Below, in pieces: positions 1-11,130 of a stretch of DNA of 64,000 nt (the stretch's first letter is position 1; each line of letters starts with the position of its first letter). A program made the position numbers and the translations under genes. The stretch spans positions 70,776,919 through 70,840,918 of the forward strand of contig CM069452.1 of assembly GCA_035610835.1 (NCBI GenBank), written 5' to 3'. A model generated the notes under the pieces. The model was not told the origin of the DNA and ran no database searches. It saw only the letters and a list, made by a program, of their open reading frames with translations. Origin of the DNA: Ophiura sarsii. Its lineage: Eukaryota > Echinodermata > Ophiuroidea > Amphilepidida > Ophiuridae.

Positions 1-1073
1 TTTGTAATTATTGTCAAAAGTGCAGTTTTTGTACTCAGTATGAGATGGATGCCATGCAATTAGATACTAAATTAGATACTAAAATAAAGTATATATTTCT
101 TGATATAAAGGTTTGTTTAAAAACCTGCTATAATTAAATTTAAGATTTAAGAGCCTTTGAGAGGCAATTCTTACTGGGCAGCCCAGGCAGGTGTGTTTCA
201 AAAGTTACCAGCCCCGACACAAAATTTACCCACCTCAGGCGGGACTAGTACACAGCCCTGGGGGTTTCTAGACCTTTTTCATAGATATTCACAAATAGAT
301 TCAGTAGCACAGAGATAAAACCATGGACTGTATGATGATGATCCACCGGCCATGGTAGACTGAGTCTCCACATCCCTCAATTTTGGCCGCTTTGAAAAAT
401 GGTGAACCAAATCGAGGGACAGGGAAAAAACATGGCAAAAAAGTGTGTGGCTCGATTGTGGAAGTCCATGAATACTGAGCATGCGCATTGTGCCTAGCAA
501 CAACCGAAAAATCATTTGATTGATTCAATTCTAATGGCAGTACATCAAACGATCGTCACGCCATGCTGTGGGAGGTATTTCGTGCGACCTATCTCATCAC
601 ACGATAAACAACACTGTGTGAAACTACCGGCGCATGTTTATTAATCAGCTTGTCAGCGCACAGTTTTGGAACCATATTTTTTTTCAGTCTTCAATTTTGA
701 GCACCCTCGCAGGGGCCATGTGTAAATTGTGAAGAAGGGAAGGATTCAGTTTATTATTCTATTTTACTGATCAGTCTGTGAGCATGGTTAGAAGAATAGA
801 GGGGAAAAGTAACAAAATATGTGATGTAATTGTACCGAGAATTTTCATTGTTCCGTGTTGTGTTTAGGATGTTATACCAACACTATGGTTGCTCTATATC
901 CTGTTGGGGCGTGGGAGATGCGAGCAATTTCTCATGGTCCTTATTGTTATTGGGAAAGTATTGAAAGATTTGATGGTTGATAAAAGTGTTAAACTATCAA
1001 AAACAGGGATGTTATGAAGAGATAAGAAATAATAATATTATTATCCTTTGCTACTTGGGTCAACAAGCGATGA
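1..1073. other. No gene recognised
   Basis: No coding exon, RNA gene or repeat could be supported here. Open frames are short and show no recognisable family pattern. The sequence is AT-rich and looks like intergenic or intronic DNA. Confidence 0.5.
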
Positions 1074-1259
1074 GGGGGGGGGGGGGGGCGAGGCAAGGGG
1101 AAAGCAAGGGTTTAGGTGGCCAGCCAACACACCAGCTTTTGTCCACATGGCCTATACTTTGTACAAAAACACAGTTTTTGAATTTACACATATTTACACA
1201 CACACACACCTTCAAATTCTGCCCAAGTCCTTTTTTTTTTTTTTGGGGGGGGGGGGGGG
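1074..1259. repeat. Homopolymer and CA-rich simple repeats
   Basis: A run of 15 G at 1074-1088, a short CA repeat near 1196-1209, then 14 T directly followed by 15 G at 1231-1259. Overlapping open frames here are artefacts of these runs. Confidence 0.85.
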
Positions 1260-1319
1260 CGGGGATGGGTCATTTAATTCTATATTAAACACCAGGTGCT
1301 TTCAAAAAAGACCTCACTT

Positions 1320-2250
1320 TTCAAGCTATCTGTCACTCAATGACCCTCTGTACAGCTTATAACTCAATGACTCACATGTTACATTGTCTGTCTGTCACTC
1401 ATCAAGCCCACAGTCACTTAAAGACCCTCTGTACAGCTTATAACTCAATGGCTCATGTGTTACATTGTCTGTCTGTCACTCATCAAGCTCACAGTCACTT
1501 AATGACCCTCTGTACAGCTTATAACTCAATGACTCATGTGTTACATTGTCTGTCAGTCATCAAGCTCACAGTCACTTAATGACCCTCTGTACAGCTTATA
1601 ACTCAATGACTCATGTGTTACATTGTCTGTCTGTCACTCATCAAGCTCACTGTCACTTAAAGACCCTCTGTACAGCTTATAACTCAATGACTCATGTGTT
1701 ACATTGTCTGTCTGTCACTCATCAAGCTCACAGTCACTTAAAGACCCTCTGTACAGCTTATAACTCAATGACTCATGTGTTACATTGTCTGTCTGTCACT
1801 CATCAAGCTCACAGTCACTTAATGACCCTCTGTACAGCTTATAACTCAATGACTCATGTGTTACATTGTCTGTCTGTCACTCATCAAGCTCACAGTCACT
1901 TAAAGACCCTCTGTACAGCTTATAACTCAATGACTCGTGTGTTACATTGTCTGTCTGTCACTCATCAAGCTCACAGTCACTTAAAGACCCTCTGTACAGC
2001 TTATAACTCAATGACTCACGTATTACATTGTCTGTCTGTTACTCATCAAGCTCACTGTCACTTAAAGACCCTCTGTACAGCTTATAACTCAATGACTCAT
2101 GTGTTACATTGTCTGTCTGTCACTCATCAAGCTCACAGTCACTTAAAGACCCTCTGTACAGCTTATAACTCAATGACTCATGCGTTACATTGTCTGTCAC
2201 TCATCAAGCTCACAGTCACTTAAAGACCATGACTCACGTATTACAGTGTC
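1320..2250. repeat. 81-bp tandem satellite, 11 units
   Basis: Units begin GACCCTCTGTACAGCTTAT at 1342, 1423, 1504, 1581, 1662, 1743, 1824, 1905, 1986, 2067 and 2148. The period is 81 bp except for one 77-bp unit (1504-1580) that lost 4 bp. Units are nearly identical, suggesting recent expansion or homogenisation. Because 81 is divisible by three the array stays open for 225 codons with a repeating 27-residue peptide; the 4-bp deletion shifts the frame. I treat this as a satellite, not a gene. Confidence 0.95.
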
Positions 2251-2455
2251 ACTTAATAACCCTCTGAAGATGCAAAAGTACCCGACTGGTGGGTAAAACA
2301 TTTGAAACTCGCAGTGTAACACTGTAACTTGTAAGTGAGTTATTACACTGGCTGGTGGAATTTCTGTCGGGCAGGTATTATTTGAGTTACCTGACCGACT
2401 GGTTGGTTGAAATGAATCTGGCCCTAGGCTATAGTATCTACATACAAGTACACTC

Positions 2456-2678
2456 AGGCGACAGTTCAAAATGTTCTCAAAATGTTTCAAAAAATGTCAA
2501 CATTATTGAATTCCATCACCATATTTGGAATATCCATGACATGTGCATTAAAATAAGTACAAACATGCCTAGTATTGGTTCAGTATTCCTTGAGATAGAT
2601 TTTGAAAGTGGGAAAAGGTTTAAGTGAAAAATCTGTTTTGCATATGTTAAACTAATAGTGTGGTGTGGAAAGTGTTAA
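2456..2678 (-). mobile_element. Family A TTAA element, truncated copy
   Basis: This is the reverse complement of the neighbouring copy at 2675-2921. It has the family A interior (a phrase near CTATCTCAAGGATTACTGAACC in the other orientation) and the outer end GGAAAGTGTTAA. The left end is truncated near 2456. It shares its terminal TTAA at 2675-2678 with the next copy. It is non-coding. Confidence 0.75.
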
Positions 2679-2921
2679 CGCTTTCCACGCGGCTATTATT
2701 TTTACCATATACAAAATAGATTTTTCAGAAACCTTTCATAATTGTCAATGTCTATCTCAAGGATTACTGAACCAATACTAGGCATGTTTGTACTTATTTC
2801 AATGCATTTCTCATGGTGATTCCAAATATGGTTATGAAATTCAATAACTATGACATTTTTGAAACATTTTGTGAATATTTGGAGTGTCGTCTGCAGCCGC
2901 CTGCCGCATGGAAAGCGTTAA
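2675..2921 (+). mobile_element. Family A TTAA element, full-length
   Basis: A 247-bp element bounded by TTAA. It begins TTAACGCTTTCCACGCGGC and ends with the inverted partner GCCGCATGGAAAGCGTTAA, giving terminal inverted repeats of about 19 bp with one mismatch. Other copies lie at 7116-7358, 17246-17493, 21611-21807, 32387-32870 and 40920-41075. TTAA flanks are known for piggyBac- and Kolobok-type transposons. No transposase is present, so it is a MITE and the superfamily is inferred. Confidence 0.85.
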
Positions 2922-4214
2922 GTATACAACATATATACCCTGATTAGGTCATGCTTTTAAATGGCAACAATATTAGGTACTTTAATATAGGAGTACCTCC
3001 CCCTTGCCGAGGTTAAACAAATGGCTTACGTGCAGTTACAGTAGTACAGTAAACTTTCATTCTCAAGGAAGTGCCGATTCACTTGTTTTGTGGTGGTGCT
3101 GATGTTAAGTTTTATAGGGGAAAATCCCTACTATTTTACCAGTTAGGCAAAGTGCATTATGTGCATCATACTCAACTGTTAAGAGCTGTTAAGGTAGTTG
3201 AGAAATTATCAATTGGTTTCAATATAAGAATGGATTTTGATTGTACATGTATGACCCCAGAAAATTCATCACACGTTGGAACTAAATTGTTTCATCCTAA
3301 AACCGCTGGAGTCAACTCCAGTGTCAGTAGAATCTTTTGAATTGTGTTAACAGCTCGCCCCATTCGCTTTATCCCAACACTTACAAATAACAGCTATCTG
3401 TGTTGCCAAAGTTGTCTGAACTGTAGAACTGCACTTTTATATAAACGCATAATGAGCTTATGTAATGAAGTGAAGGGAACATGAGAGGGAGAGGTAGTGA
3501 AGAGAAAGTTCCCTAGAATACAAATTCCCCCCAGTCACGACCTTTGTCCACCCAGTTTCCCCCAGTCAGCTCAAGCTCCACCCCATTTTACCCCCCCCCC
3601 CCCCAAAAAAAAAGTGTTAAAAGGGGTGTGTGGGGTAATTCCCCAAATTTGTTTGATTGACCCGGATGCTTTTAGGCGATATTGAGTAGGGACACGACCA
3701 ATTGTAATTGTAGCATTGTAGTCATCCATATATTTTCTCCTTTTGTGTTCCTCCCTCTCCCCCTCTTCTTTTCCCTCTTTGCTTTCCTTTTTCAAAATAG
3801 ATTTGCTGGGGCGGGTGGGGTGGGTCACGGTGACACCCCAACACTCCCCATATCGATCTCCCTGGGGGGGGGGGGGGGGGGGGCTGTCAGCATATACTTG
3901 GTGCAGTAGTTTGTACTATAACTCACTTCAAGTGAAGGACTACCCTGGGCTACATAATATTATATCCTAAAGAACCATTGTTGATATTAGTAATAGTAAA
4001 AGATTGTGGCATAGGCAAAGTTTGTATTATTAAACACATCGGTTATAAACTTCTTCTTTCATCAGAAATAAGTTTTGATCTTTGTTGTTTTAATACAAAA
4101 GGGAAGACACATTAGCATCTAACCACAGTAGTTAGACCTACACCTAGCTCATAAAGTCCCTGCTCAGGTGCTTTGAGGTTGACTAATTCAAAATATATAA
4201 TCGGTACCAAAAAT
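2922..4214. other. No gene recognised; poly-C and poly-G tracts
   Basis: Nothing coding is supported. An 89-codon frame near 3071-3340 has no recognisable motif and no clear splice context. A poly-C run of about 15 is followed by A residues near 3590-3612, and a G run of about 18 lies near 3865-3883. Confidence 0.5.
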
Positions 4215-4666
4215 CTGAGATATACATTAAATGAGCAAATTTCTTCTCCGCAGTTTTGATACCTCATTCAACAAAATCGAATGGACACTTTTAAAGTTAT
4301 GTGGATTTCAATGACCGCGCATGCAACAGAAAAGTGGCACTAGGTATAGGAATCATTGATTTGTGTGTGATAACTGTGTGCTATCTGAACGTGACAGATG
4401 AATGGGTCTTTAGTGATAACCGCAATGTGCGGGACAAAGGGTGTATCTGGCTGTGAAGAATATAAGTCTTAGCTGATAAGCTGTGAGTTTTTCAGTGCGT
4501 AAATCCATAGACGGGTAAAACATTGATTTTTACCGTCTATGGAAAATCACACACAAATCAATGATTTCCTATACCTAGTGCCACTTTTCTGTTGCATGCG
4601 CGGTCATTGAAATCGACATAACTTTAAAAGTATCCATTCGATTTTGTTGAATGAGGTATATCTCAG
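4215..4666. mobile_element. Palindromic (fold-back) element
   Basis: The ends CTGAGATATAC (4215) and GTATATCTCAG (4656-4666) are exact inverted partners. Inside, about 120 bp at 4258-4378 matches the reverse complement of 4546-4660 almost base for base. The left arm has about 30 extra bases next to the terminus. A smaller hairpin around CCATAGACGG lies at 4505-4542. There is no open frame of note. It is best described as a non-autonomous hairpin MITE. Confidence 0.8.
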
Positions 4667-5560
4667 TACATACTATACATACGCACAGACACACATTACA
4701 TGATGACAAAATAAATTAATTTTTTTAATTTTTTTTTTTAATCACCTGCTAATCATAGCCGAAAATGAAAGCAAAGAGTCAGAAACTTTTTAAAGTATAA
4801 AAATTGAACAAAGTAATAAAATACTTCATTCAATTTTTATATTTTATTTTATTTTATTAATTTTTTTTACCTTTTTAAAAATATTTATTGTTATTTTAAT
4901 TTTTTCCTCCCTCAAAATAATAAAAAATATTCAGGGTCGGCGATGTATTTAAGGTCGGTTGGGTTAGGCCAATCAAAACTTTTTTTAGGCCTTATGTGCA
5001 CCACTACTCAGGTTTTCAAACATTAGGGGTCAAAGGTCACACATGGGGGTCAAAACGTGATTTTAACTTAAAACGTGTTTGCAATTTAGTGAAATGACCT
5101 AGGATCGTCAGAATTTGTCAACATATTCCTTTTTTGACCGTACGCATATATAATACTAATAGTTCGGTTTTTAAAATCAAAAAATATTTGGGGTCACTAG
5201 GGGTTAAAATGTAAATTTTCAATCCTCGCACTAAAAATGCTATTTTTTCGAGAGGAAATGACCCATGATTATCAGAATTGGTCAAAAGATTTTTTGTATC
5301 CATGTACACATAGGGTCTTAAGCGATTAAAAGTGGCATGTCATATGGGGTCACTAGGGGTCACTGACTTAAACAGGGGTAGAATATAAGACATACTCCGA
5401 TTTTGACCGGATTTGTTTTATCTTGTAGGTATTGATAAGACAAGAAAAAAAATCAATCATTTTCTTGGGGTCAAAGGTCAACATGGGTCACTAGGGGTCA
5501 AAAGGTAAATTTTCACTCCTCGCACTCAAAATGCTATATTTTTCGGAAAAAATGCTATAT
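4667..5560. repeat. Decayed GGGGTCA-type repeats in AT-rich DNA
   Basis: An AT-rich stretch (4700-4930) is followed by diverged copies of a phrase containing GGGGTCACTAGGGGTCAAAA and CCTCGCACTNAAAATGCTAT at about 5150-5240 and 5465-5545, with a weaker copy at 5020-5130. No gene is supported. Confidence 0.6.
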
Positions 5561-5760
5561 AATACTATGTTCTAAGGGAGACTTTGCACATTTGAGAGGG
5601 GCTGCAGAGGGTGGGTGTCGCAGACATATAATACTATGTTCTATGGGAGACTTTGCAAATTTGAGAGGGACAGTCTAGGGAGGGGGGGGGGGGCGATGTC
5701 GCAGACATATTTAATACTATGTTCTATGGGAGACTTTGCAAAATTTTGGATGTTTGTATA
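5561..5760. repeat. About 70-bp tandem repeat, 3 copies
   Basis: The phrase AATACTATGTTCTATGGGAG recurs near 5561, 5630 and 5714, each followed by a variant of ACTTTGCAAATTTGAGAGGGG. The same phrase in weaker form occurs at 58590-58640, next to a hAT-like terminus. The array may therefore be the interior of a hAT-like element. Confidence 0.8.
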
Positions 5761-5923
5761 TTAAAACAAATGTATAAGAACATTAAAGTCATTAGTAAAG
5801 CAAAATTTTATCTTCTCTAAAAGTATCTTTAGCAAAAAAATAAAATAAAATAAAAGGTAGTCGGCCACCGACCGACTCGCTTTTATTTTTTCGTTTGAAC
5901 AAACAAACTATTTTTTGTTTCTG

Positions 5924-6130
5924 ATCACAGTTTTAGAGTGAATTTAGAGTGAAAATAAACAGGACAGTTTATTATTGCTTTTTAAACTATGATTTTGAAG
6001 TAATTAGGAATCGTATCGCTCTGTAACTCATCAGAATATATTTATGATTTGTGATCAAAAATGTAAATCTGCAAGAAGTTCTGCTTTAATTTTTTTTTAT
6101 CAAGGATAGAGGGCGTCCCATGGAAATTGT
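5924..6130 (-). mobile_element. Family C element, half copy
   Basis: This matches one arm and the centre of family C (GAATTTAGAGTGAAAATAAAC, then AAGTAATTAGGAATCGTATCG, ending GGGCGTCCCATGGAAAT). It lacks the terminal TTAA and the other arm. Confidence 0.7.
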
Positions 6131-6405
6131 TCGAGCATTTTGTATGACTCCAACATTATATATGTAGTGTTTTCCCCCTTCTTCTCCTGATCAATGTTGA
6201 ATCCCATAATTTGTCCACCATCTGCACAGGGCCTCGCAACATTGATCGGTGGGGAAGGGGGAGGGGTATGATGAAGGGGATTCTTCATGCTATCATAAAC
6301 ATGTTTCTATTTTCACATGACCCAATTGGTTCAAATAACATGATGTCAATTGGGGTTTATGTTCGAACACATTTTCTGTTCTGAAAAGATTGTCTATAAA
6401 ATCGC

Positions 6406-6788
6406 TTAAAGGTATATTATGTGATCTTTTCCAGGGGACGCCCTCAATCCTCGAAAAAAAATTGGAAGCAGATTTTCTTGCAGATTTACTTTTCTGATCA
6501 TAAATCATAAATATGTTCCAAGTTACAGAGCGATACGATTCCTAATAACCTCAAAATCATAGTTTTAGAGTGAATTTAGAGTAAAATTTGAAAAAATAGA
6601 TTGTACCGCTCGGTACAATCTATTTTCAAACCATGATTTTGAAGTAATTAGGAATCGTATCGATCTGTAACTAAGAAGATCTTTATGATTTATGATCAAG
6701 AATGCAAATCTTCAAGAAAATCTGCTTTCATAGTAAAAATCAATGATAGAGGGCGCTACTTGGAAAAGATCACATAATATGCCTTTAA
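6406..6788. mobile_element. Family C palindromic TTAA element
   Basis: A 383-bp element with TTAA at both ends (6406-6409, 6785-6788). The outer sequences GGTATATTATGTGATCTTTT and AAAAGATCACATAATATGCC are inverted partners. The whole element folds on itself as a long imperfect hairpin, with the turn at 6598-6625 around GATTGTACCGCTCGGTACAATC. Related copies: 13923-14309, 16601-16982 and a half copy at 5924-6130. Confidence 0.88.
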
Positions 6789-7115
6789 GGAAATCATCTA
6801 ATTTTAATTTTAAAAATTGGCCTGTAACTCTGTTTGCAAGGAAATTTCCAATGAAAGTGGCCAAGCTTCCCAATCGCACCAAATTTGATGAAAAACGGCT
6901 AACGTTTTGGGAACCGCCACATAATTACAATAGATAATGTCGTATATCCCTGAATGTATGATTATTGAATAGGAACCATTTCATTTTGACTGTATAACAT
7001 GTTGTTATATTGGGGACGCCGACCATTCAAAACACAAGAGTTTCCCTTGCTTCAGGAAGTAATAGAGTCCAATGATTGTACAGGCTATCAGAAACTATGT
7101 CATCAATTTCTTTCG

Positions 7116-7358
7116 TTAACGCTTTCCATGCGGCAGGCGGCTGCAGACGACATTCCCATTTTACAAAAAATGTTTCAAAAATGTCAAAAGTATTGAATTT
7201 CTTTACCATATTTGGAATCACCATGAGAAATGAATTGAAATAAGTACAAACATGCCTACTATTGGTTCAGTAATCCTTGAGATAGATGTTGAAAATTGTG
7301 AAAGGTTTATGAAAAATCTTTTTTTGTGCGTGTTAAATATAATAGCCGCGTGTTTTAA
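7116..7358 (-). mobile_element. Family A TTAA element
   Basis: A 243-bp copy. It begins TTAACGCTTTCCATGCGGC at 7116 and ends AGCCGCGTGTTTTAA at 7358, where the right terminal repeat has decayed. The interior matches the other family A copies. Confidence 0.83.
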
Positions 7359-7735
7359 TATAACATCGTATGATAAACCTATACTTCACTAGAATACTGT
7401 TAAACACTTTAATTTTATGGATACTTTATTTCACAAATTAAAAATTACTTCTATTCTAGTGGCCATTTAATTTTGCGAATCTGGCAATTTTACTATTACT
7501 TTCAATGCAAAAAGTGTCAGTTTTGCGGGTATTTAATCTCGGGAATCCACATCCCTTGCGAAAATTTGCGAAATTAAATCCCTCGGGAAATGAAGTGCTT
7601 TCACAGCATTGTTTCCAACCAGCAATGACTACAGGTATGAATCATGTTATATACAGTAAATAATGTATGCTTTATTTTGCTAATAAATATTGAAGTCATA
7701 ATACTTTGTGTTGTTGTATTGTTTGTCGACTGTTC
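7359..7735. other. No gene recognised
   Basis: AT-rich DNA with a few short repeated phrases (TTTGCG and AAATTAAAT near 7440-7590) but nothing that can be named. Confidence 0.5.
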
Positions 7736-8513
7736 TAAAGGGGTCAACAAAGGTAAGCCCCCCCTAAAATTAGATTACTTTTGTTTACATAACTTTACAC
7801 ACAATTACACGTTTTGAAAAATTGAAACGATTATGAAAAGAGAAAACGCTTGGCTACCAATAGAAAGTTTTACATTTTCGATATCATGTTTACTTTTCCC
7901 AAAACAGTCACATTACCTCAAAATGATGTTTTCAGAAAAAGTGGCACTTACTTGTATTGGATTTTGGCAAATTTCATCTTAACGGAAACATTATTTTGGG
8001 GATATCTTTCTCAAAACGTCTAATTGTGTGGGGTATTACGTAAACGAAATTGTATAGGATTTTGAAAATTGTCACTGTTTCTGAGAACATCGTTTTGGGA
8101 AAATGAGACAATTTTGGGAAAAGTAAACATGATATTGAACAGGGGAAACTTTTTGTGAGAAGCCAAGCACTTTTTCTTTTCACAAGTTTTTGAATTTCTC
8201 AAAACGATCAATCCTGTGCGGAGTTGTGCAAACAAACTTGGTCTAATTTTCATATAAAAAAATCATGAGAGAGCGTTTTTAAATTGACTGGTATGGACCA
8301 AGTGCCACTTTTTCTGAAAACATCATTTTGGGGAAATGTGACTGTTTTGGGAAAAGTAAACATGATATCGAAAATGTAAAACTTTCTATTGGTAGCCAAG
8401 CGTTTTCTCTTTTCATAATCGTTTCAACTTTTCAAAACGTCTAATTGTGTTTGAAGTTATGTAAACAAAAGTAATCTAATTTTAGGGGGAACTTACTTTT
8501 TTTACCCCTTTAT
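7736..8513. mobile_element. Palindromic TA-flanked element with long inverted arms
   Basis: The left end TAAAGGGGTCAACAAAGGTAAG-like (7736-7757) pairs with the right end near 8491-8513. The arms continue inward for about 200 bp (7755-7955 against 8300-8497). The middle (about 7990-8260) carries a more diverged version of the same arm, so the element holds three related units. TA at both ends suggests a Tc1/mariner-type target, by inference. No transposase frame is seen. Confidence 0.78.
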
Positions 8514-8586
8514 ATCACTACTACTACTAGTACTAATACTATCCAGTTTGAACTCAGTTTATCCACTTTCATGGTTAATCGGAGAC

Positions 8587-8659
8587 AGCCTGTTAGCTCA
8601 GTGGTTAGAGTGTACAATGTACAGATCAGAAGGTCACAGGTTCGACTCTTGCACCAGCT
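8587..8659 (+). tRNA. tRNA-like sequence, probably a SINE head or tRNA pseudogene
   Basis: The box A-like phrase TTAGCTCAGTGGTTAGAG (8593-8610) and box B-like GGTTCGACTC (8639-8648) are about 30 bp apart, as in a tRNA. Taken as 8587-8659, the acceptor stem pairs at 5 of 7 positions, and the D stem (GCTC/GAGT) and T stem (ACAGG/CTTGC) largely pair. The anticodon arm does not form a normal 5-bp stem with a 7-base loop. It reads as a tRNA-derived relic rather than a working tRNA. Confidence 0.5.
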
Positions 8660-8850
8660 CATATCCTTGCTTTTTAAGTTGCGATATGGGTTGAAGCTTG
8701 TTACATGTATGTTTGTTTGGGTTGAACTTTGCGGTGGTAGTTGTGCTGCCGTGCTGTTATTCATTCAAATCAAGCGAATTTCAGGCAATTTTGACATTAA
8801 AAACCCAAATTCTCGTGCAATAACCCTATTTTTGTCTTGCCCCCCCCCCC

Positions 8851-9175
8851 AATTGTATTGGAACCACAGTGGTATTGGGTATTTAATAACAAAAAGGATA
8901 GAGGAGGGGTTGCAACAAATCTCTCCCTGATAAGTTGTGTTACAAACATAAACTGGGTTTATGGGTGGGGGTGGGGGCACAGTGATATAGGGTGTTTAAT
9001 TACAAAAATGATAGAGGGGTTGCAACTGATAAGTTGTGTTACAAAAGTATTCTGGGTATATGAGGGGGAGGGGGAGTTGAACCACAGTGGTATAGGGTGT
9101 TTAATAACAAACAATTTAGAGGGGTTCCAACCCCCTCCTGATAAGTTGTGTCACAACAATAACCTGGGCTTATAA
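8851..9175. repeat. About 110-bp tandem repeat, 3 diverged copies
   Basis: The phrase CACAGTGGTATTGGGTATTT recurs near 8862, 8978 and 9079. Each is followed by AATTACAAAAAGGATAGAGG-like and TGATAAGTTGTGTTACAA-like segments and a G-rich stretch. A poly-C run precedes the first copy (8840-8850). Overlapping reading frames are repeat artefacts. Confidence 0.85.
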
Positions 9176-9447
9176 GGGTTAATAAATCAATTGCTTAAAT
9201 TATATTTGTTTGTTTGTTTTATCAACAGCTAATTATCTGTTTGGTGTGAAAGTACTGGCAAAAAAAATGAACTGTCCATGCCAGAAATATCGAGCTTGTG
9301 CACACAGGATGTACACAACCAGGTAGCATGTTTAGAGGAGAGTGTTTTCTGGAGACGCGGCGCTGGACAGATAAAGAGTTTTAGGTCAGTCGTATCAACT
9401 CACTAGTAAATGGCTGCTTGGAAGACATCGAACATTGATTGGGATTA
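9176..9447. other. No gene recognised
   Basis: Short non-repetitive spacer with no supported feature. Confidence 0.4.
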
Positions 9448-9458
9448 TACAGGGTGAT

Positions 9459-10580
9459 TTAAAGGTAGATGACCCAATCACATTTTCGTAACACAGAATT
9501 ATTTCAAACATACGGTGATTTTCATATCATATGAAAGCTCGTATTTTTCTCATCATCATACTGAAATTTGACGGCCTAAATCGGTATAATTACGGAGAAA
9601 TCGATGAAATAACGTCGAATTACCGCGAATGGTGGTAACCTAGTACAGGAAACCCATACGTTGGTGTGGTTTTTGTGTGTTTTTTTCCCCTACCAACATA
9701 TGGGGAAATTGTATAGCGAGAAACTGTCAATTTGATTTGCTGTATAAAGTGAATGGTGTGGCTTTCGAATGAGAGCCGGGTGACAATGGGTGAATTACAG
9801 CAAAACTGCATTTCCGTTGATTTTCATACTAGCTACGCACCTTCATAAAGTCCTCATCTTTCTTTCCAGCCACTTTTTAAAACATGAAAATGCTAAATTA
9901 TTCCATATTTAATCATAATTCTCCGCCGTGTAAACGCAATGGCAGAATTTTGTTTTAGACATTTCGCGATATCGCCGTCCAGATTTAGTCTCATCCCCAA
10001 TCGCAAAATAACAAACGTCTATGTACGCTACGCACACCACTTGCGAACTAACGAAAATATTAAATGAGACTAAAACATGGCGCCGATTTTGATAAACATT
10101 GTTAGTGCCGTTAAGTGAATGGACTTAGAATTTCACCTTAAATTTCAAGGGAATAGTGCATTTGTACAAAATGTTAAAGGAATGGCAAGATAGATGAGAA
10201 AGAGTAGATAAGAACAAGCACAAAGAAGTGTGTTTTTGAGCTCTGGTAAGCGATACAGAAATTACCACAAAAATCATATTTAGAAGGAGTCATACTTAGG
10301 ATGGGGACAGATAGTGAAACATGCAAAATACCCTATGATGAATAATACCAACTGATGACAAATATCACTAAGTATGATTTGTTGTACTAGGTGGTAACCA
10401 CCGATATAGTTTGTGTACTACTCAATGGGTACAGTTCACAGCATCTTGTGCGTCTAAAATAAGAACCATAGAGCTATGCAACTCAAACTTTGGAACACGA
10501 CTTTTTTAAGGATGACCTTTCATGTAGAATAGAAAACTTCAAGTTGAAAATCGGAATGTGATCGGGTCATCTACCTTTAA
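9459..10580 (+). mobile_element. Family B TTAA element, split by a second insertion
   Basis: TTAA at 9459-9462 and 10577-10580 flank AGGTAGATGACC and its inverted partner GGTCATCTACCT. Excluding the 749-bp insertion and its duplicated site, the element is about 355 bp. It aligns with copies at 13404-13768, 32406-32758 and 40133-40475. It sits inside the terminal repeat of the outer element. Confidence 0.88.
9641..10389. mobile_element. 749-bp insertion with 10-bp target duplication
   Basis: The family B copy is interrupted here. GGTGGTAACC occurs immediately before (9631-9640) and after (10390-10399) the insertion, whereas uninterrupted copies have it once (for example near 32578-32587). The insertion starts TAGTACA and ends TGTACTA, a 7-bp terminal inverted repeat. 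It has no transposase frame. A 9-10 bp duplication is typical of Mutator-like elements, but the superfamily is not settled. Confidence 0.85.
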
Positions 10581-11130
10581 AATAGTCAGGTCCCGATTTC
10601 ACCGATTTTTTTAAACCAGTTAAAATTAAAAAATGAATATATTTAATGACTTGTCCAGCAAGGTGGTATTACTAGCTATAACCTACATTTTATTTCATTC
10701 AAATTGGTTGTTCGAAACGGGAGATATGATAATTTTTCTAAATTCAGTGAAATAAAATCTGTTCCAACTTATCTAAGGGATCCCTATGGATGTTAACGTT
10801 TAACGCGCGCCTTTTGAATTAAGTCAATCAAAGGCGTGTTGGTATTCACAGCAATTACAATAGGAAAAGAGATTCTATTTTCTTTGCAGTTATGTTTTCA
10901 ATAGTTTTCGTGCAATATCAGAGATACATGTAGCCTAAATCACCAAACTTGGAACACTTTGGATTACGCGTCTGTTCGTAAATATGTTGTAAATCTGGCG
11001 TGGAATATGATATTGTATTGTAAAAAGTATGTCTTGTCTCATAAACAATGAAAACAATTACCAATTTTGTACAGAAGTATTTTTCTTGATTTTTTGAAAA
11101 CGGGACCTGACTATTTTGACTCACCCTGTA

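Larger units (their letters stand above)
9448..11130. mobile_element. TA-flanked TIR element (mariner-like ends), outer layer of a nest
   Basis: The left terminus starts TACAGGGTGATTT at 9448. The right terminus ends TCACCCTGTA at 11130. The left inverted repeat resumes only after an inserted family B element: AATAGTCAGGTCCCG at 10581-10595 matches CGGGACCTGACTATT at 11101-11115. With the insertion set aside the terminal repeats exceed 30 bp. Ends beginning CAGGGTG next to TA recur at 36323-36986 and 38975-40083. The latter holds a Tc1/mariner-type transposase remnant, which suggests that superfamily. Confidence 0.78.

Noticed and set aside
1340..2223. Two long frames with a repeating 27-residue peptide
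   Set aside because: They follow the 81-bp satellite exactly and shift frame at a 4-bp deletion in one unit; no start context, splice sites or family match.
3071..3340. 89-codon frame starting MPIHLFCGG
   Set aside because: No domain pattern, no neighbouring exon signals and AT-biased composition like the surroundings.
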